Positions 52,490-60,322 of a DNA stretch of 64,000 bases are shown piece after piece. Below the pieces are notes generated by a model. It did no database searches and was not told where the DNA came from. It saw only the letters and a list, made by a program, of their open reading frames with translations. Source of the DNA: Anoxybacter fermentans (GTDB lineage: Bacteria; Bacillota; Halanaerobiia; DY22613); assembly GCF_003991135.1 (NCBI RefSeq), contig NZ_CP016379.1, positions 3,410,001 through 3,474,000 of the forward strand, in the 5' to 3' direction. Both the position numbers and the translations under genes were made by a program. How positions within the stretch are numbered: the first letter of the stretch is position 1; each line of letters begins with the position of its first letter.

Positions 52490-53342
52490 AATTATTATAG
52501 ATATCATTCGGATAGGATTGAAGGAAGATTTAGGAACAGGGGATGTAACTACAGATTCGGTAGTACCCGAAGATCATTGGAGTGAAGCTTATATTACCGC
52601 TAAAGAAGAGGGGGTAGTGGCTGGTTTACCTCTGGCTCAGAAGATATTTGAGTATATAGATCCCCATTTGCGTTTTGAAGCTATTCGTAAAGATGGAGAC
52701 CGGGTAAAATTTGGTGACCATCTGGCTAAAATCACCGGAGCTACCCGGAGTATTCTTAAAGGTGAAAGGCTTGCTTTGAACTTTTTACAGCGACTTTCTG
52801 GAATTGCTACCAAAACAGCTTATTATAAGAGTCTGGTTGAAGATTACTCTGTCCGGATTGTTGATACCCGTAAGACTACTCCTGGTTTAAGAATTCTTGA
52901 GAAATATGCGGTAAGAGTTGGTGGTGGCCATAATCATCGGATGGGTTTATATGATGCGGTGATGATTAAGGACAATCATATTGAGGCAGCGGGAGATATC
53001 CGCACTGCTGTAGAACTGGCACGCAAAGCTATACCTCATACGATGAAGATTGAGGTAGAGGTAGAGGATTTAGAAGGGGTTAAAGAAGCTTTGGAGGCTG
53101 GCGCAGATATAATTATGCTGGATAATATGAGTTTAGAGATGATGAAAAAAGCTGTAGAGATGATCAATGGTCGTGCCATCATTGAAGCTTCGGGTGGTAT
53201 AACTGATGAGAATATTAAGGATGTGGCTGCTACAGGTGTTGATGTGATTTCTATGGGTGCTTTGACTCATACAGTAAAATCTCTGGATATAAGTTTGAAT
53301 ATTAATCCTGAAAAAATTAAAGATCTTACTGGCCGGCATTAA
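52470..53342 (+). CDS. nadC: Nicotinate-nucleotide pyrophosphorylase (carboxylating)
   Basis: Quinolinate phosphoribosyltransferase, turning quinolinate and PRPP into nicotinate mononucleotide. The 290-aa protein has LKEDLGTGDVTTD near residue 17, RLALNFLQRLSGIAT near 98, DTRKTTPGLRILEKYAVRVGGGHNHRMGLYDAVMIKDNH (about 130-170) with the substrate-binding Arg/Lys/His cluster, and IEASGGI near 240. GTG 52470 (or TTG 52473) is chosen because AGGAGA at 52458-52463 lies inside the nadB end at good spacing. The NMN product is also the CobT donor, a metabolic link to the cob genes. Confidence 0.95.
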   Translation: MLNWNHEIIIDIIRIGLKEDLGTGDVTTDSVVPEDHWSEAYITAKEEGVVAGLPLAQKIFEYIDPHLRFEAIRKDGDRVKFGDHLAKITGATRSILKGERLALNFLQRLSGIATKTAYYKSLVEDYSVRIVDTRKTTPGLRILEKYAVRVGGGHNHRMGLYDAVMIKDNHIEAAGDIRTAVELARKAIPHTMKIEVEVEDLEGVKEALEAGADIIMLDNMSLEMMKKAVEMINGRAIIEASGGITDENIKDVAATGVDVISMGALTHTVKSLDISLNINPEKIKDLTGRH

Positions 53343-53371
53343 CCAATCCTTTTCTGGGATTGGTTTTTTTT
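53342..53371 (+). terminator. Intrinsic terminator after nadC
   Basis: AACCAATCC(ttttct)GGGATTGGTT followed by TTTTTTTATT. Confidence 0.93.
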
Positions 53372-53383
53372 ATTTTAAGATAT

Positions 53384-53605
53384 GGTTATACTGCAAAAAG
53401 CTAATTTTTCGCTTTTTGAGAAATTTTTCGAACCATCTAAAGCTCGATTTCAGCCGAAATAAGGCTCCCTAATCAAAGGGCCGTCCTTGGCCCTTGATTA
53501 GCTCATCACATCCTGTGATGAGGCCTTATTTCGTCTGAAATCTCGCTAAGATGGTTTAACGAAAAATTTCTATGTCGCTCAAAATTAGCTTTTTGCAGTA
53601 CAATC
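53384..53605. repeat. Palindromic interspersed repeat, copy N
   Basis: Full-length copy (222 bp), GGTTATACTGCAAAAAGCTA to GCTTTTTGCAGTACAATC. Flanks AAGATAT (53377-53383) and AGGATAT (53606-53612) are a 7-bp direct repeat with one difference. Confidence 0.92.
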
Positions 53606-53673
53606 AGGATATTTATTATATGGGGTTTGGTTGATTAAAAAGGTGAAGTTGATTTTTCATTAAAATGATAAAT

Positions 53674-53891
53674 GGTTGCACTGTAAAAATCTAATTTTTC
53701 GCTTAAAAGAAACTATTCTAACAATATTTAAAGTTCAATTTTGGTTAAAAGTTTCCAGACTTAAAAGGTTGTTAAGGTGCTGTTGATTAGCTTATTGCCT
53801 GTGATGAGGACATATTTAGACTGAGGTCTTGCCAGGATGTTTTAGTGAAAAAGTTCTATGCTGCTCGAAATTAGCTTTTTGTAGTATATAA
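53674..53891. repeat. Palindromic interspersed repeat, copy O (diverged)
   Basis: An older copy only 70 bp after copy N: GGTTGCACTGTAAAAATCTA to TTAGCTTTTTGTAGTATATAATT, with many mismatches between arms. The different decay states of N and O show that the family spread at different times. Confidence 0.82.
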
Positions 53892-54114
53892 TTATAAATA
53901 TTATAAAATTAACATATTGGCCGCATTAACGGTTAATTTGTTGTTTTATAGAAAAAAAGAAGGAACACGAATAAAAACTGACGAATAATAGTTTGTAAAT
54001 GTTAGTGATTTTTTGGAGGTGAAATATTGAAGATATAGTATATTGAAAAATTTTTGATTTATTCAGATTCAAATTGTTTTTTGAGGAAATGTAATTTTAA
54101 AGGAGGGTATGATT

Positions 54115-54561
54115 ATGAGTAAAATTCTAACAAGTCATCAGATACCAGGTGCGGTTATAGATTTAATTGAAGAAACTAAGGAGTTTTGTTTTTTAATAAC
54201 TCCTTATTATAAACCATGGAATTTGTTAGAAAGAGCTTTAGAGAAAGCTGCAAATTTGGAAAAAAAGATTGTTTTTATTTTCAGAGCAAGGGATAGTTTA
54301 ACTAATGAGATGAAATTGTTAAATGAAAAATTTGGGTTTGATGTAGTTATGGTGGAAAATTTGCATACAAAACTATATATGAATGAAAGAAAAGTAATTC
54401 TTAGTTCTATGAACTTATATGATAGTTCAAAAGAAAACAATTATGAATTAGGTTATATTTTAGAAGGAAAAAGACAGGCACAAGAATTTAAAGAAAAGAT
54501 TATTGGTGGAGATATACTCTGTGTATCTGGCAATGTAAAAATGGAGCATTTGGCCTGGTAA
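54115..54561 (+). CDS. Single-domain phospholipase D-like protein
   Basis: A 148-aa protein resembling one half of a PLD/nuclease-like enzyme. The HxK motif appears as NLHTKLYMNERKVILSSMNLYDSSKENNYELG (about residues 81-112), followed by the SSMN and E residues usual for PLD-like nucleases; the aspartate of a full HKD motif is replaced by Asn/Glu. Activity would need dimerisation, as in Nuc-type PLD enzymes. There is no signal peptide. ATG 54109 is too close to AGGAGGG, so ATG 54115 is chosen. It is flanked by repeats and looks accessory, perhaps a phage-defence or DNA-processing remnant; this last point is conjecture. Confidence 0.7.
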   Translation: MSKILTSHQIPGAVIDLIEETKEFCFLITPYYKPWNLLERALEKAANLEKKIVFIFRARDSLTNEMKLLNEKFGFDVVMVENLHTKLYMNERKVILSSMNLYDSSKENNYELGYILEGKRQAQEFKEKIIGGDILCVSGNVKMEHLAW

Positions 54562-54587
54562 TTATACAAAAAATATTCAAATTATAG

Positions 54588-54687
54588 CTTTACATGGAGA
54601 AAAGAGTATGATAGGCTAAATTAGCCTGGCAAATTAACTTCTACCCGCATTTGTCTTAAATTATACCCTTAGAGGTTCCATGTCAAG
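54588..54687. repeat. Second inverted-repeat family, copy 1
   Basis: A roughly 100-bp segment with ends TTTACATGGAGAAAAGAGTA ... TACCCTTAGAGGTTCCATGTCAA that are imperfect complements. It matches, in reverse orientation, the segment at 57451-57549. The two copies bracket the first CPBP gene and the broken tolC. Confidence 0.65.
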
Positions 54688-54717
54688 CTGTAATTTGAAT
54701 CACATTTGATGAATAAA

Positions 54718-54848
54718 TATACGGCCAAATGCGTGATTTTTATATGGTCAAAAACAGTTGTTTTTGGTAAAACAAAAATGGGGCAAACGGCAACATAAAA
54801 AACCAGCAGTTGAACTGAAAAGTATATGGCCAAATGCAGGATTTTTAT
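54718..54848 (+). repeat. Short direct repeat pair in a non-coding stretch
   Basis: TATACGGCCAAATGCGTGAT and TATATGGCCAAATGCAGGAT (from 54718 and 54823, each extending to TTTTTAT, 26 bp) are direct repeats 105 bp apart. The surrounding 54690-55100 holds no gene I can support; a 61-codon frame at 54758 lacks a ribosome site. Confidence 0.5.
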
Positions 54849-55105
54849 CTTGCAAACATAATTTAGTTGGAAGAACAGATTTTAATTCATCATTTTGGGT
54901 CCTGGTATCTTTAAATTATAAATTATTTGAAAAAATTCTTTAATCAAATTAGTTAACAAACTAATTAAATTTTCTTGACTTGCCAATAATTTTTGTGATT
55001 TATAAGTGGAATCTTCTTTTAAGTTGAGATTTTTGTTGGATAAACAGTTATGTTGATCGCTCAAAGAGGATTCCTTTTAAAATATTTTTTAGGAGGTGTA
55101 ATGCA

Positions 55106-55927
55106 ATGAAATTCTTCCTTGAACATTTTAAGAAATTAATCTGGTTAATAAGAGAAAATAAAGCAGTTTGGTTTTATTTGCTGCTAGTAGTGATTGGTTT
55201 TCCATTTTTGCAAATCTATTATTACCAAAAGTCTATTTTCTCAGCAATGTTACTTTTAGTAATATATTTATTTTCTATGCTAATAATGCTGGCTTTAATT
55301 TATTTTCCTACAGCAAAGATTTCAGTTGAAGAAAAAAAGATAGCAGCTTATAAACTTTCCCCATACTTGACATTATTTCTACTTTTATTATATCAAATTA
55401 TGGTAAGATTTATAATTAGGAATTTCTCGTTTATGTATAGAAAGTTGGTTTTAAAAATAATCTGGGTTATAGGATTAAACCTATTAGTAATTCTATATGG
55501 TCATATCGTTTTAAAGATAAAATTTAAAGATTTGGGTTTTGGATGGCGCCATATATATATAATTGTTCCCCTTTGTTTGGTAGGTACGCTTGATGTAGTT
55601 TTTAAAGGTTTTAAAGATTTTAGTGATGGGGTGCTACTTGTTATTTTTCACAAGTTCATAGCTGCTTTTTATGAAGAAATTCTTTATCGGGGTTATCTTT
55701 TTACAACTTTGCGACGTATATTTAAAAAGCCAGTTAATGCAATAGTAATTAGTGGTATTTTATTTGGTTTTTCCCATGTCAGTGTTTTGAGTAACGAACC
55801 AATTTTAAAGCAAATTTTAATACGTATTGAAACATGTTTTTTTGGAATGATTTTCTCCTTTATCTATTACAAAACAAAAAGTTTAATTCCATCTACAGTT
55901 TATCATGCTGTAATAAATCTGCTTTAA
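55106..55927 (+). CDS. CPBP family intramembrane metalloprotease, copy 1
   Basis: A 273-aa polytopic membrane protein with about eight hydrophobic segments and the CPBP (CAAX/bacteriocin-processing) active site: AAFYEEILYRGYLF with Glu190, Glu191 and Arg195, FGFSHV with His224, and YHAVINLL at the C-terminus. Such proteases process or confer immunity to peptides in bacteriocin systems. It is a close paralogue of the gene at 59181, sharing the first 40 residues almost exactly. AGGAGG with TGTAATGCA precedes ATG 55106. Directly downstream is the tolC-like pseudogene. Codon use is very AT-rich compared with the nad and pan operons, consistent with transfer. Confidence 0.88.
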   Translation: MKFFLEHFKKLIWLIRENKAVWFYLLLVVIGFPFLQIYYYQKSIFSAMLLLVIYLFSMLIMLALIYFPTAKISVEEKKIAAYKLSPYLTLFLLLLYQIMVRFIIRNFSFMYRKLVLKIIWVIGLNLLVILYGHIVLKIKFKDLGFGWRHIYIIVPLCLVGTLDVVFKGFKDFSDGVLLVIFHKFIAAFYEEILYRGYLFTTLRRIFKKPVNAIVISGILFGFSHVSVLSNEPILKQILIRIETCFFGMIFSFIYYKTKSLIPSTVYHAVINLL

Positions 55928-55954
55928 AATTTGGTGTATTAAAAGGAGGTTACT

Positions 55955-57272
55955 ATGAAAGAAAAAAATCATTATTCTAATTCTTTTATTAATTATTCAA
56001 ATATCAACTAAAATTTTAGCTTTAGAGATAGACGAGCCCCTGAATATGAAACAATGTATTCAAATTGCATTAGAAAATCATCCGGACGTTATTGTTGCTC
56101 AAAATGAAATTATGGAAGCACAATTAAAATATGAAGAAGTTACCTGTGGTTCTGTCAATGACCAGTCACCATATCAAATTCAAAAGTTAAAGCAAGAAAT
56201 TGATGATAAAAAATCTGCTTTAAATTTAAAAAATATAAATAATTATAAATGTATATACAACTTACTATGATTGGGTTAAAGCGGTAAAGCTATATGAACA
56301 GAGTTTACTGGCTAAACAAAGGTGTAAATTACAACTAGATGAGGCTAAAATTAAATATCAAGATGGTTTGATTTCACAAATTGAGTTATTGACAGCCAGT
56401 AAGGCCTTAGATCAGTGTATAAGGACAAGTAAAAAATATGAATTTTTAAAACAAGTTACAAAAAGAAATCTATATTTACAAATGAATTATTATACTGAAA
56501 AAGATCTGAATATCCAAATAGAGGAAATTGTTATAGATAAGGAAATACTTCCTGACTTAAAGTCAGGCATTCAGTCAGCATTGAATAACCGGATTGAATT
56601 AAAATCTCTTCAGCGAGATATTGAAAATCAAAAATATATCTTAAATATTTTTGAAAGTACTGATGTTTCTAAATTAGATAAGATCGAGGCTGAGAATAAA
56701 TTAAAAGAACTTGAGACCAATCTTATATACCTTAAAAATAAAATTATTTCAGAAGTATATCAAGCTTATTATAATTTACAGCAGCTAAATTTATCAATTA
56801 AGGATAAAGAAGATAGCTTAAATCTTCTTAAAAAAAATGGGAATCTTTTAAACTTCAATATGAAAATGGGTTAGTATTTTTTCTAGAATTAATAAATATT
56901 AACGAAGAATTAACTAAAGCTGAAAGTGAATATATTGATCTGATTTTTCAGAATCAATTAAGTTTATGATCAAACTGCAAAAAGCTAATTTTTCGCTTCT
57001 TGAGAAATTTTTCGAATCATCTAAAGCTCGATTTCCGCCGAAATAAGGCTTCCTAATCAAAGGGCCCTCCTGGCCCTTGATTAGCTCATCACCTCCTGTG
57101 ATGAGGCCTTATTTCGTCGGAAATCGAGCTAAGATGATTTGGCGAAAAATTTCTATGTTGCTCAGAATTAGCTTTTTGCAGTATAATCAGTTTATTAGAA
57201 TGGAGAAGAGTGACAGGGAAATTAGGATCACTGTTAGAAGAAAATTTAATTAAAGAAAGTGATATTAAATAA
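55955..57272 (+). pseudogene. Broken TolC-like outer-membrane efflux protein gene
   Basis: Piecing the frames together gives a signal-peptide start (IIILILLLIIQISTKILALEIDEP), MKQCIQIALENHPDVIVAQNEI, YYDWVKAVKLYEQSLLAKQ, KIKYQDGLISQIELLTASKAL, FKLQYENGLVFFLEL and LLEWRRVTGKLGSLLEE, the pattern of a TolC/outer-membrane efflux protein. The reading frame is broken three times: a run of seven A near 55965, near 56245, and a run of eight A near 56835. It is also cut by palindromic repeat P at 56968-57188. TolC implies an outer membrane. Clustered homopolymer shifts could be sequencing errors, but the insertion shows the gene is dead in any case. Confidence 0.85.
56968..57188. mobile_element. Palindromic interspersed repeat, copy P, inserted into the tolC pseudogene
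   Basis: A 221-bp copy, GATCAAACTGCAAAAAGCTA to GCTTTTTGCAGTATAATC, flanked by perfect 7-bp repeats AGTTTAT (56961-56967, 57189-57195). Deleting the element and one AGTTTAT joins FQNQLSL to LEWRRVTGKL in frame and restores the TolC C-terminus. This is the clearest evidence that the family transposes with a 7-bp target duplication. Confidence 0.95.
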
Positions 57273-57377
57273 AAAATGCAAGTTGAATATTCGGATAACA
57301 CGGTATAATTACAAATATAAGATCAGGGAAACTAAAAAACCAGGTTATTAAAACTAAACAAGAAGAGACGTGGAGAA

Positions 57378-57425
57378 TGAGAAAATATTTTCATGTATTG
57401 TTTCTGATTTTTTTAATTTGTTAGA
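57378..57425 (+). pseudogene. Truncated start of a lipoprotein or secreted protein gene
   Basis: ATG 57378 begins MRKYFHVLFLIFLIC and stops at TAG. It is preceded by the plausible ribosome site GTGGAGAA. The sequence is a signal peptide or lipoprotein leader with the Cys in lipobox position, cut off where the second inverted-repeat element and IS1595 follow. It lies after tolC, where a membrane-fusion protein would be expected, but too little remains to say. Confidence 0.45.
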
Positions 57426-57450
57426 GACCTCTCATTAAAACCGGTTTGTC

Positions 57451-57549
57451 ATTGACATGGAGCCTCTATGGGTATGGTTATTAGCCTAGGGGCGAAGCAG
57501 TTAGGCTATGCCATTTCAAGGCTATCCTACCCATTTTCTCCATGTCAAT
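57451..57549. repeat. Second inverted-repeat family, copy 2
   Basis: ATTGACATGGAGCCTCTATGG ... ACCCATTTTCTCCATGTCAAT-type ends form an imperfect inverted repeat, with an inner hairpin TTAGCCTAGGGGCGAAGCAGTTAGGCTA. It is the reverse-oriented relative of 54588-54687. Confidence 0.68.
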
Positions 57550-57597
57550 GATTCGCTTCGCCAAACCTAAACTTTGAGGAACTAATATTTATTAACA

Positions 57598-58614
57598 AAA
57601 TATGGCTATGCAGTTAACTCAGCATAGGTAATCGTAGAAGTAGAAGTGCATGCTACTGAAAGCCTGTCAAACAGCCAGTTTTGCATCCAACGACAATTAA
57701 AACAATAACAAAATTCTTCCAAATAAGACTGAAAATGCTTTCTGCTTAATCCATGATAAGTACCTTCTATAAAAGCCTTGGCATTACCAATTACAGTATG
57801 TAGCCATTTGAGAAAATGGGAATCCTCATGAGGATCATAGTGTTGAAACTTGTGCTCAAACTTACCATTTTTCCCAAGCTGTCTGTAGGAATGGTAAGCA
57901 TCACTGGATATCTTCGACCCAGCTTGAATGTTGCGACAGGCAAAATCCCCTAAAGTTGAAGTTTTAATATCAGATACAACTTCCATTTTCAAATACTTAG
58001 GGCGGCCTTCTTCATCAAGAGATATAGCACATATAACTTTAGATTTTTCTGTTCCACGACCACGTTTACCGCCCCTGGTGGGACTCCCAAAAAATGTATC
58101 ATCAATTTCCACAATACCTGATAACATATATCGAGCGTTACGGTCCCTCATAGCCTTTCTGATTTTATGGAGCATAAGCTATGCAGTTTTGTATGTTACA
58201 TCAATTTCTTTAGCTAATGTCATTGCAGATATACCTCTTTTATCCCGAGCAGCAAGATATATAGCTAGAAACCATTTAACCAATGGAGTCCTGGTTCTAT
58301 GCATGATGGTTCCTGCAGTAATTGAAGCCTGATACCGACATTCAGGATTGGCACATTGAATCAATTTGCGGGATACGATATGATAGCCTTTAGGATGAGA
58401 ACATTTTGGGCAAACAAAACCTTCAGGCCCCCGTATGTTATATAGATACTGGTAGCATGCTTCTGTCGGTAGCGAATTTCTTTTGGAAAGCTATAAGAGA
58501 AAGCTTTTGATTTTTCACTGAAACCACTCCCAATCGAATTAGTGTTTGATTATATTATACCAAACATTTGTTCGAATTAGAAGAGGTTGCTGAGTAAAAG
58601 GTATAGCCATATTT
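57598..58614 (-). mobile_element. Degenerate IS1595-family insertion sequence
   Basis: A roughly 1017-bp element with terminal inverted repeats AAATATGGCTATGCAGTTAACTCAGCA (left, given in part: AAATATGGCTATGC) and, complemented on the right, AAATATGGCTATACC...ACTCAGCA. It contains one transposase gene on the minus strand, now inactive. I could not establish a convincing target duplication, so the borders may be a few bases off. Confidence 0.8.
57606..58519 (-). pseudogene. IS1595-family transposase, frameshifted and with an amber stop
   Basis: The minus strand encodes an IS1595 transposase in three pieces. An N-terminal part, NQKLSLIAFQKKFAT, shifts frame near 58470 into TEACYQYLYNIRGPEGFVCPKC (zinc ribbon). 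The middle (AGTIMHRTRTPLVKWFLAIYLAARDK, IDVTYKTA) ends in TAG at 58179-58181. The main ISXO2-like DDE domain (IVEIDDTFFGSPTRGGKRGRG, SDAYHSYRQLG, HFLKWLHTVIGNAKAFIEGTYHG) then resumes in the same frame. The expected residue at the TAG is the Trp of YKTAW, so TGG mutated to TAG. The gene is non-functional. Confidence 0.9.
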
Positions 58615-58734
58615 ATTTTTAATTCTGGAGAGGTATATCAATGTACAGAATTAACCAACGAACAGCTTAAGATCCTTGAAATGATGGGAGTCAAGAAGCC
58701 TCCAGGGTATCCAGAAATTGAACCAAAATCATAG
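58615..58734 (+). pseudogene. Orphan 3' gene fragment at the right edge of IS1595
   Basis: From the IS border a frame reads IFNSGEVYQCTELTNEQLKI, then LEMMGVKKPPGYPEIEPKS and TAG at 58732-58734. It has normal codon-like composition but no start. It may be the tail of the gene whose start lies at 57378, split by the insertions, or of an unrelated protein. No family is recognised. Confidence 0.45.
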
Positions 58735-58968
58735 TAATAAGCCTAAAAGAAGATAAACTGTTCAAAATTGTTGAAATATAAAGCTTTGCAGGAGATTTTT
58801 TTATCTATGCACTATCGAACTCGGGGTTTATACCTGAGATGAAAAATTACCATTATACAAATATCTTTACTGTTATTTTATCAAAAAAACTCAAAGTAGT
58901 TTATAAGTTTAATGCTGTTAAAAAGAAAAAGTGAAATTTCTAAAACTGTAATGAAAGGAGGTGAAAAT

Positions 58969-59153
58969 ATGAGTAATTCATTAAATTCTTAAACTCTGAT
59001 GATGACTGGTTACCACTGGCAGCTTGTTGGTCCAATGACCATGACTGTGACACTGATGATACTTGTGATATCGATGTTTGTGATAGCGATGATGTATGTG
59101 ATGTTGATGAGTGTGTAACAATGGAAGGTGTTGATATTAGTCCTACTTTCTAA
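58969..59153 (+). pseudogene. Cys/Asp-rich repeat peptide gene (RiPP-like precursor candidate), one-base frameshift
   Basis: A perfect AAAGGAGGTGAAAAT site precedes ATG 58969, but that frame (MSNSLNS) stops at TAA 58990. Shifted by one base, the sequence from 58992 to TAA 59151-59153 reads NSDDDWLPLAACWSNDHDCD and continues with cysteines at 6, 5, 4, 5 and 4-residue intervals, each set in Asp-rich context (DTDDTC, DIDVC, DSDDVC, DVDEC), then VTMEGVDISPTF. One extra T at the TCTTAAAC site would fuse leader and core into about 61 aa (MSNSLNSLNSDDDW...). Six regular Cys, a short leader and the CPBP protease gene starting 27 bases later suggest a modified or disulfide-bonded secreted peptide. No known family is recognised. 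Confidence 0.6.
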
Positions 59154-59180
59154 AATATTTTTTTTGGGAGGTGTAATGCA

Positions 59181-60005
59181 ATGAAATTCTTCCTTGAACA
59201 TTTTAAGAAATTAATCTGGTTAATAAGAGAAAATAAAGCAGTTTGGTTTTATTTGCTGCTAGTAGTGATTGGTATGCCATTTTTGCAAATCTATTATTAC
59301 CACAAGTCTATTTTTTCAGCAATGTTATTTTTAGTAATATATTTATTTTCTATGCTAGTAATGCTGGCTTTGATTTATTTTCCCACAGCAAAGATTTCAG
59401 TTGAAGAAAAAAAGCTAGCAGCTCATAAACTTTCCCCATACTTGATATTAATTCTACTCTTATTATATAATATTATGGAAGAATTTATAATTATGAATTA
59501 CTTATTATTTATGTATAGAAAGTTTATTTTAAAAATAATCTTATTTATAGGACGAACCCTATCAGTAATTCTATTTGGTCAAATCGTTTTAAAAATAAAA
59601 ATTAAAGATTTGGGTTTTGGATGGCGCCATACATATGTAATTATCCCCCTTTGTTTGTTAGGTACGCTTGATATAGTTTTTAAAGGTTTTAAAGATTTTA
59701 GTGCTGGGGTGCCGCTTGTTATTTTTTACTGGGTCTTAGTTGCTTTTCGTGAAGAAATTTTTTATCGGGGTTATCTTTTTACAACTTTGCGACGTATATT
59801 TAAAAACCCAGTTAATTCAATAGTAATTAGTGGTATTTTATTTGGTTTTGCCCATGTCAATTTTTGGATTAATGCACCAATTTTAAAGCAAATTTTAATG
59901 ACTATTGAACAATGTTTTTTTGGAATGATTTTTTCCTTTATTTATTACAAAACAAAAAGTTTAATCCCATCTATAATTTATCATACTGTGGTAAATCTAT
60001 TTTAA
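59181..60005 (+). CDS. CPBP family intramembrane metalloprotease, copy 2
   Basis: A 274-aa paralogue of the protease at 55106, about 80 percent alike by eye, with the same active-site set: LVAFREEIFYRGYLF, FGFAHV and YHTVVNLF. The N-terminal 30 residues are identical in both. It has the same GGAGGTGTAATGCA ribosome region, duplicated at the DNA level. It follows the Cys/Asp-rich peptide gene by 27 bases, so peptide processing, export or immunity is the natural hypothesis. After its stop the DNA matches the start of the tolC gene for about 50 bases and is then cut off. Confidence 0.88.
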   Translation: MKFFLEHFKKLIWLIRENKAVWFYLLLVVIGMPFLQIYYYHKSIFSAMLFLVIYLFSMLVMLALIYFPTAKISVEEKKLAAHKLSPYLILILLLLYNIMEEFIIMNYLLFMYRKFILKIILFIGRTLSVILFGQIVLKIKIKDLGFGWRHTYVIIPLCLLGTLDIVFKGFKDFSAGVPLVIFYWVLVAFREEIFYRGYLFTTLRRIFKNPVNSIVISGILFGFAHVNFWINAPILKQILMTIEQCFFGMIFSFIYYKTKSLIPSIIYHTVVNLF

Positions 60006-60055
60006 AATTTTGGCTTTAGAGATAGATGAGCTACTGAATTTGAAACAATGTAACT
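60006..60055 (+). pseudogene. Truncated duplicate of the 5' part of the tolC-like gene
   Basis: AAATTTTGGCTTTAGAGATA and on to GAAACAATGTAA match 56010-56060 (LALEIDEPLNMKQC) of the tolC pseudogene with a few changes. The match ends where an IS21-like remnant begins. It proves that the duplicated block was CPBP gene plus tolC, and that the second tolC was deleted. Confidence 0.8.
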
Positions 60056-60165
60056 GTACGCCAATTAATTTTTAACCTCTTAGCAATTTCTGATATAGAG
60101 CACCTTTCATTTTCTCTTAGTTTTTTGATATAATTTGGGTCATGTTTAACATCCTTTCTATGCAC
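60053..60165 (-). pseudogene. Fragment of an IS21-type (IstA) transposase N-terminus
   Basis: The minus strand reads NYIKKLRENERCSISEIAKR followed by LKINWRTV, the N-terminal HTH of IstA-like transposases. A GTG at 60165 with AGGAG upstream could be the old start. It is truncated at the junction with the tolC fragment and so probably caused that deletion. Confidence 0.6.
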
Positions 60166-60322
60166 CTCCTGAATTGGGCTTCAAGAGGTTATGTTCTGGA
60201 TGCTTAGATGTGTCCCTTTTTTTTAACCATCTCTGTGTTTTAGGTGGCCAAACTATGTATCTTGATTATATTAAAACACATTGTTTTGGAATAACTTATA
60301 ATTTATTGTAATAAGGCATTAA

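Noticed and set aside
4894-53891. The regularly recurring palindromes as a CRISPR array
   Set aside because: Copies are about 200 bp, kilobases apart, mostly intergenic and flanked by target duplications; there are no short direct repeats with spacers.
54758-54943. A 61-codon open frame between the PLD-like gene and the first CPBP gene
   Set aside because: No ribosome site, no recognisable composition, and it spans one of the short direct repeats.
57089-57301. A minus-strand open frame of 70 codons
   Set aside because: It runs through palindromic repeat P and the end of the tolC pseudogene; the frame is a by-product.
58990-58992. Programmed ribosomal frameshift at the start of the Cys/Asp-rich peptide gene
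   Set aside because: The shift needed is -1 at TCT-TAA, and no canonical slippery heptamer or downstream stimulator is evident; a one-base deletion or sequence error is simpler.
59010-59201. A minus-strand frame opposite the Cys/Asp-rich peptide
   Set aside because: It is the antisense of the repetitive GAT/TGT codons; no start signals. The plus-strand frame has the ribosome site.
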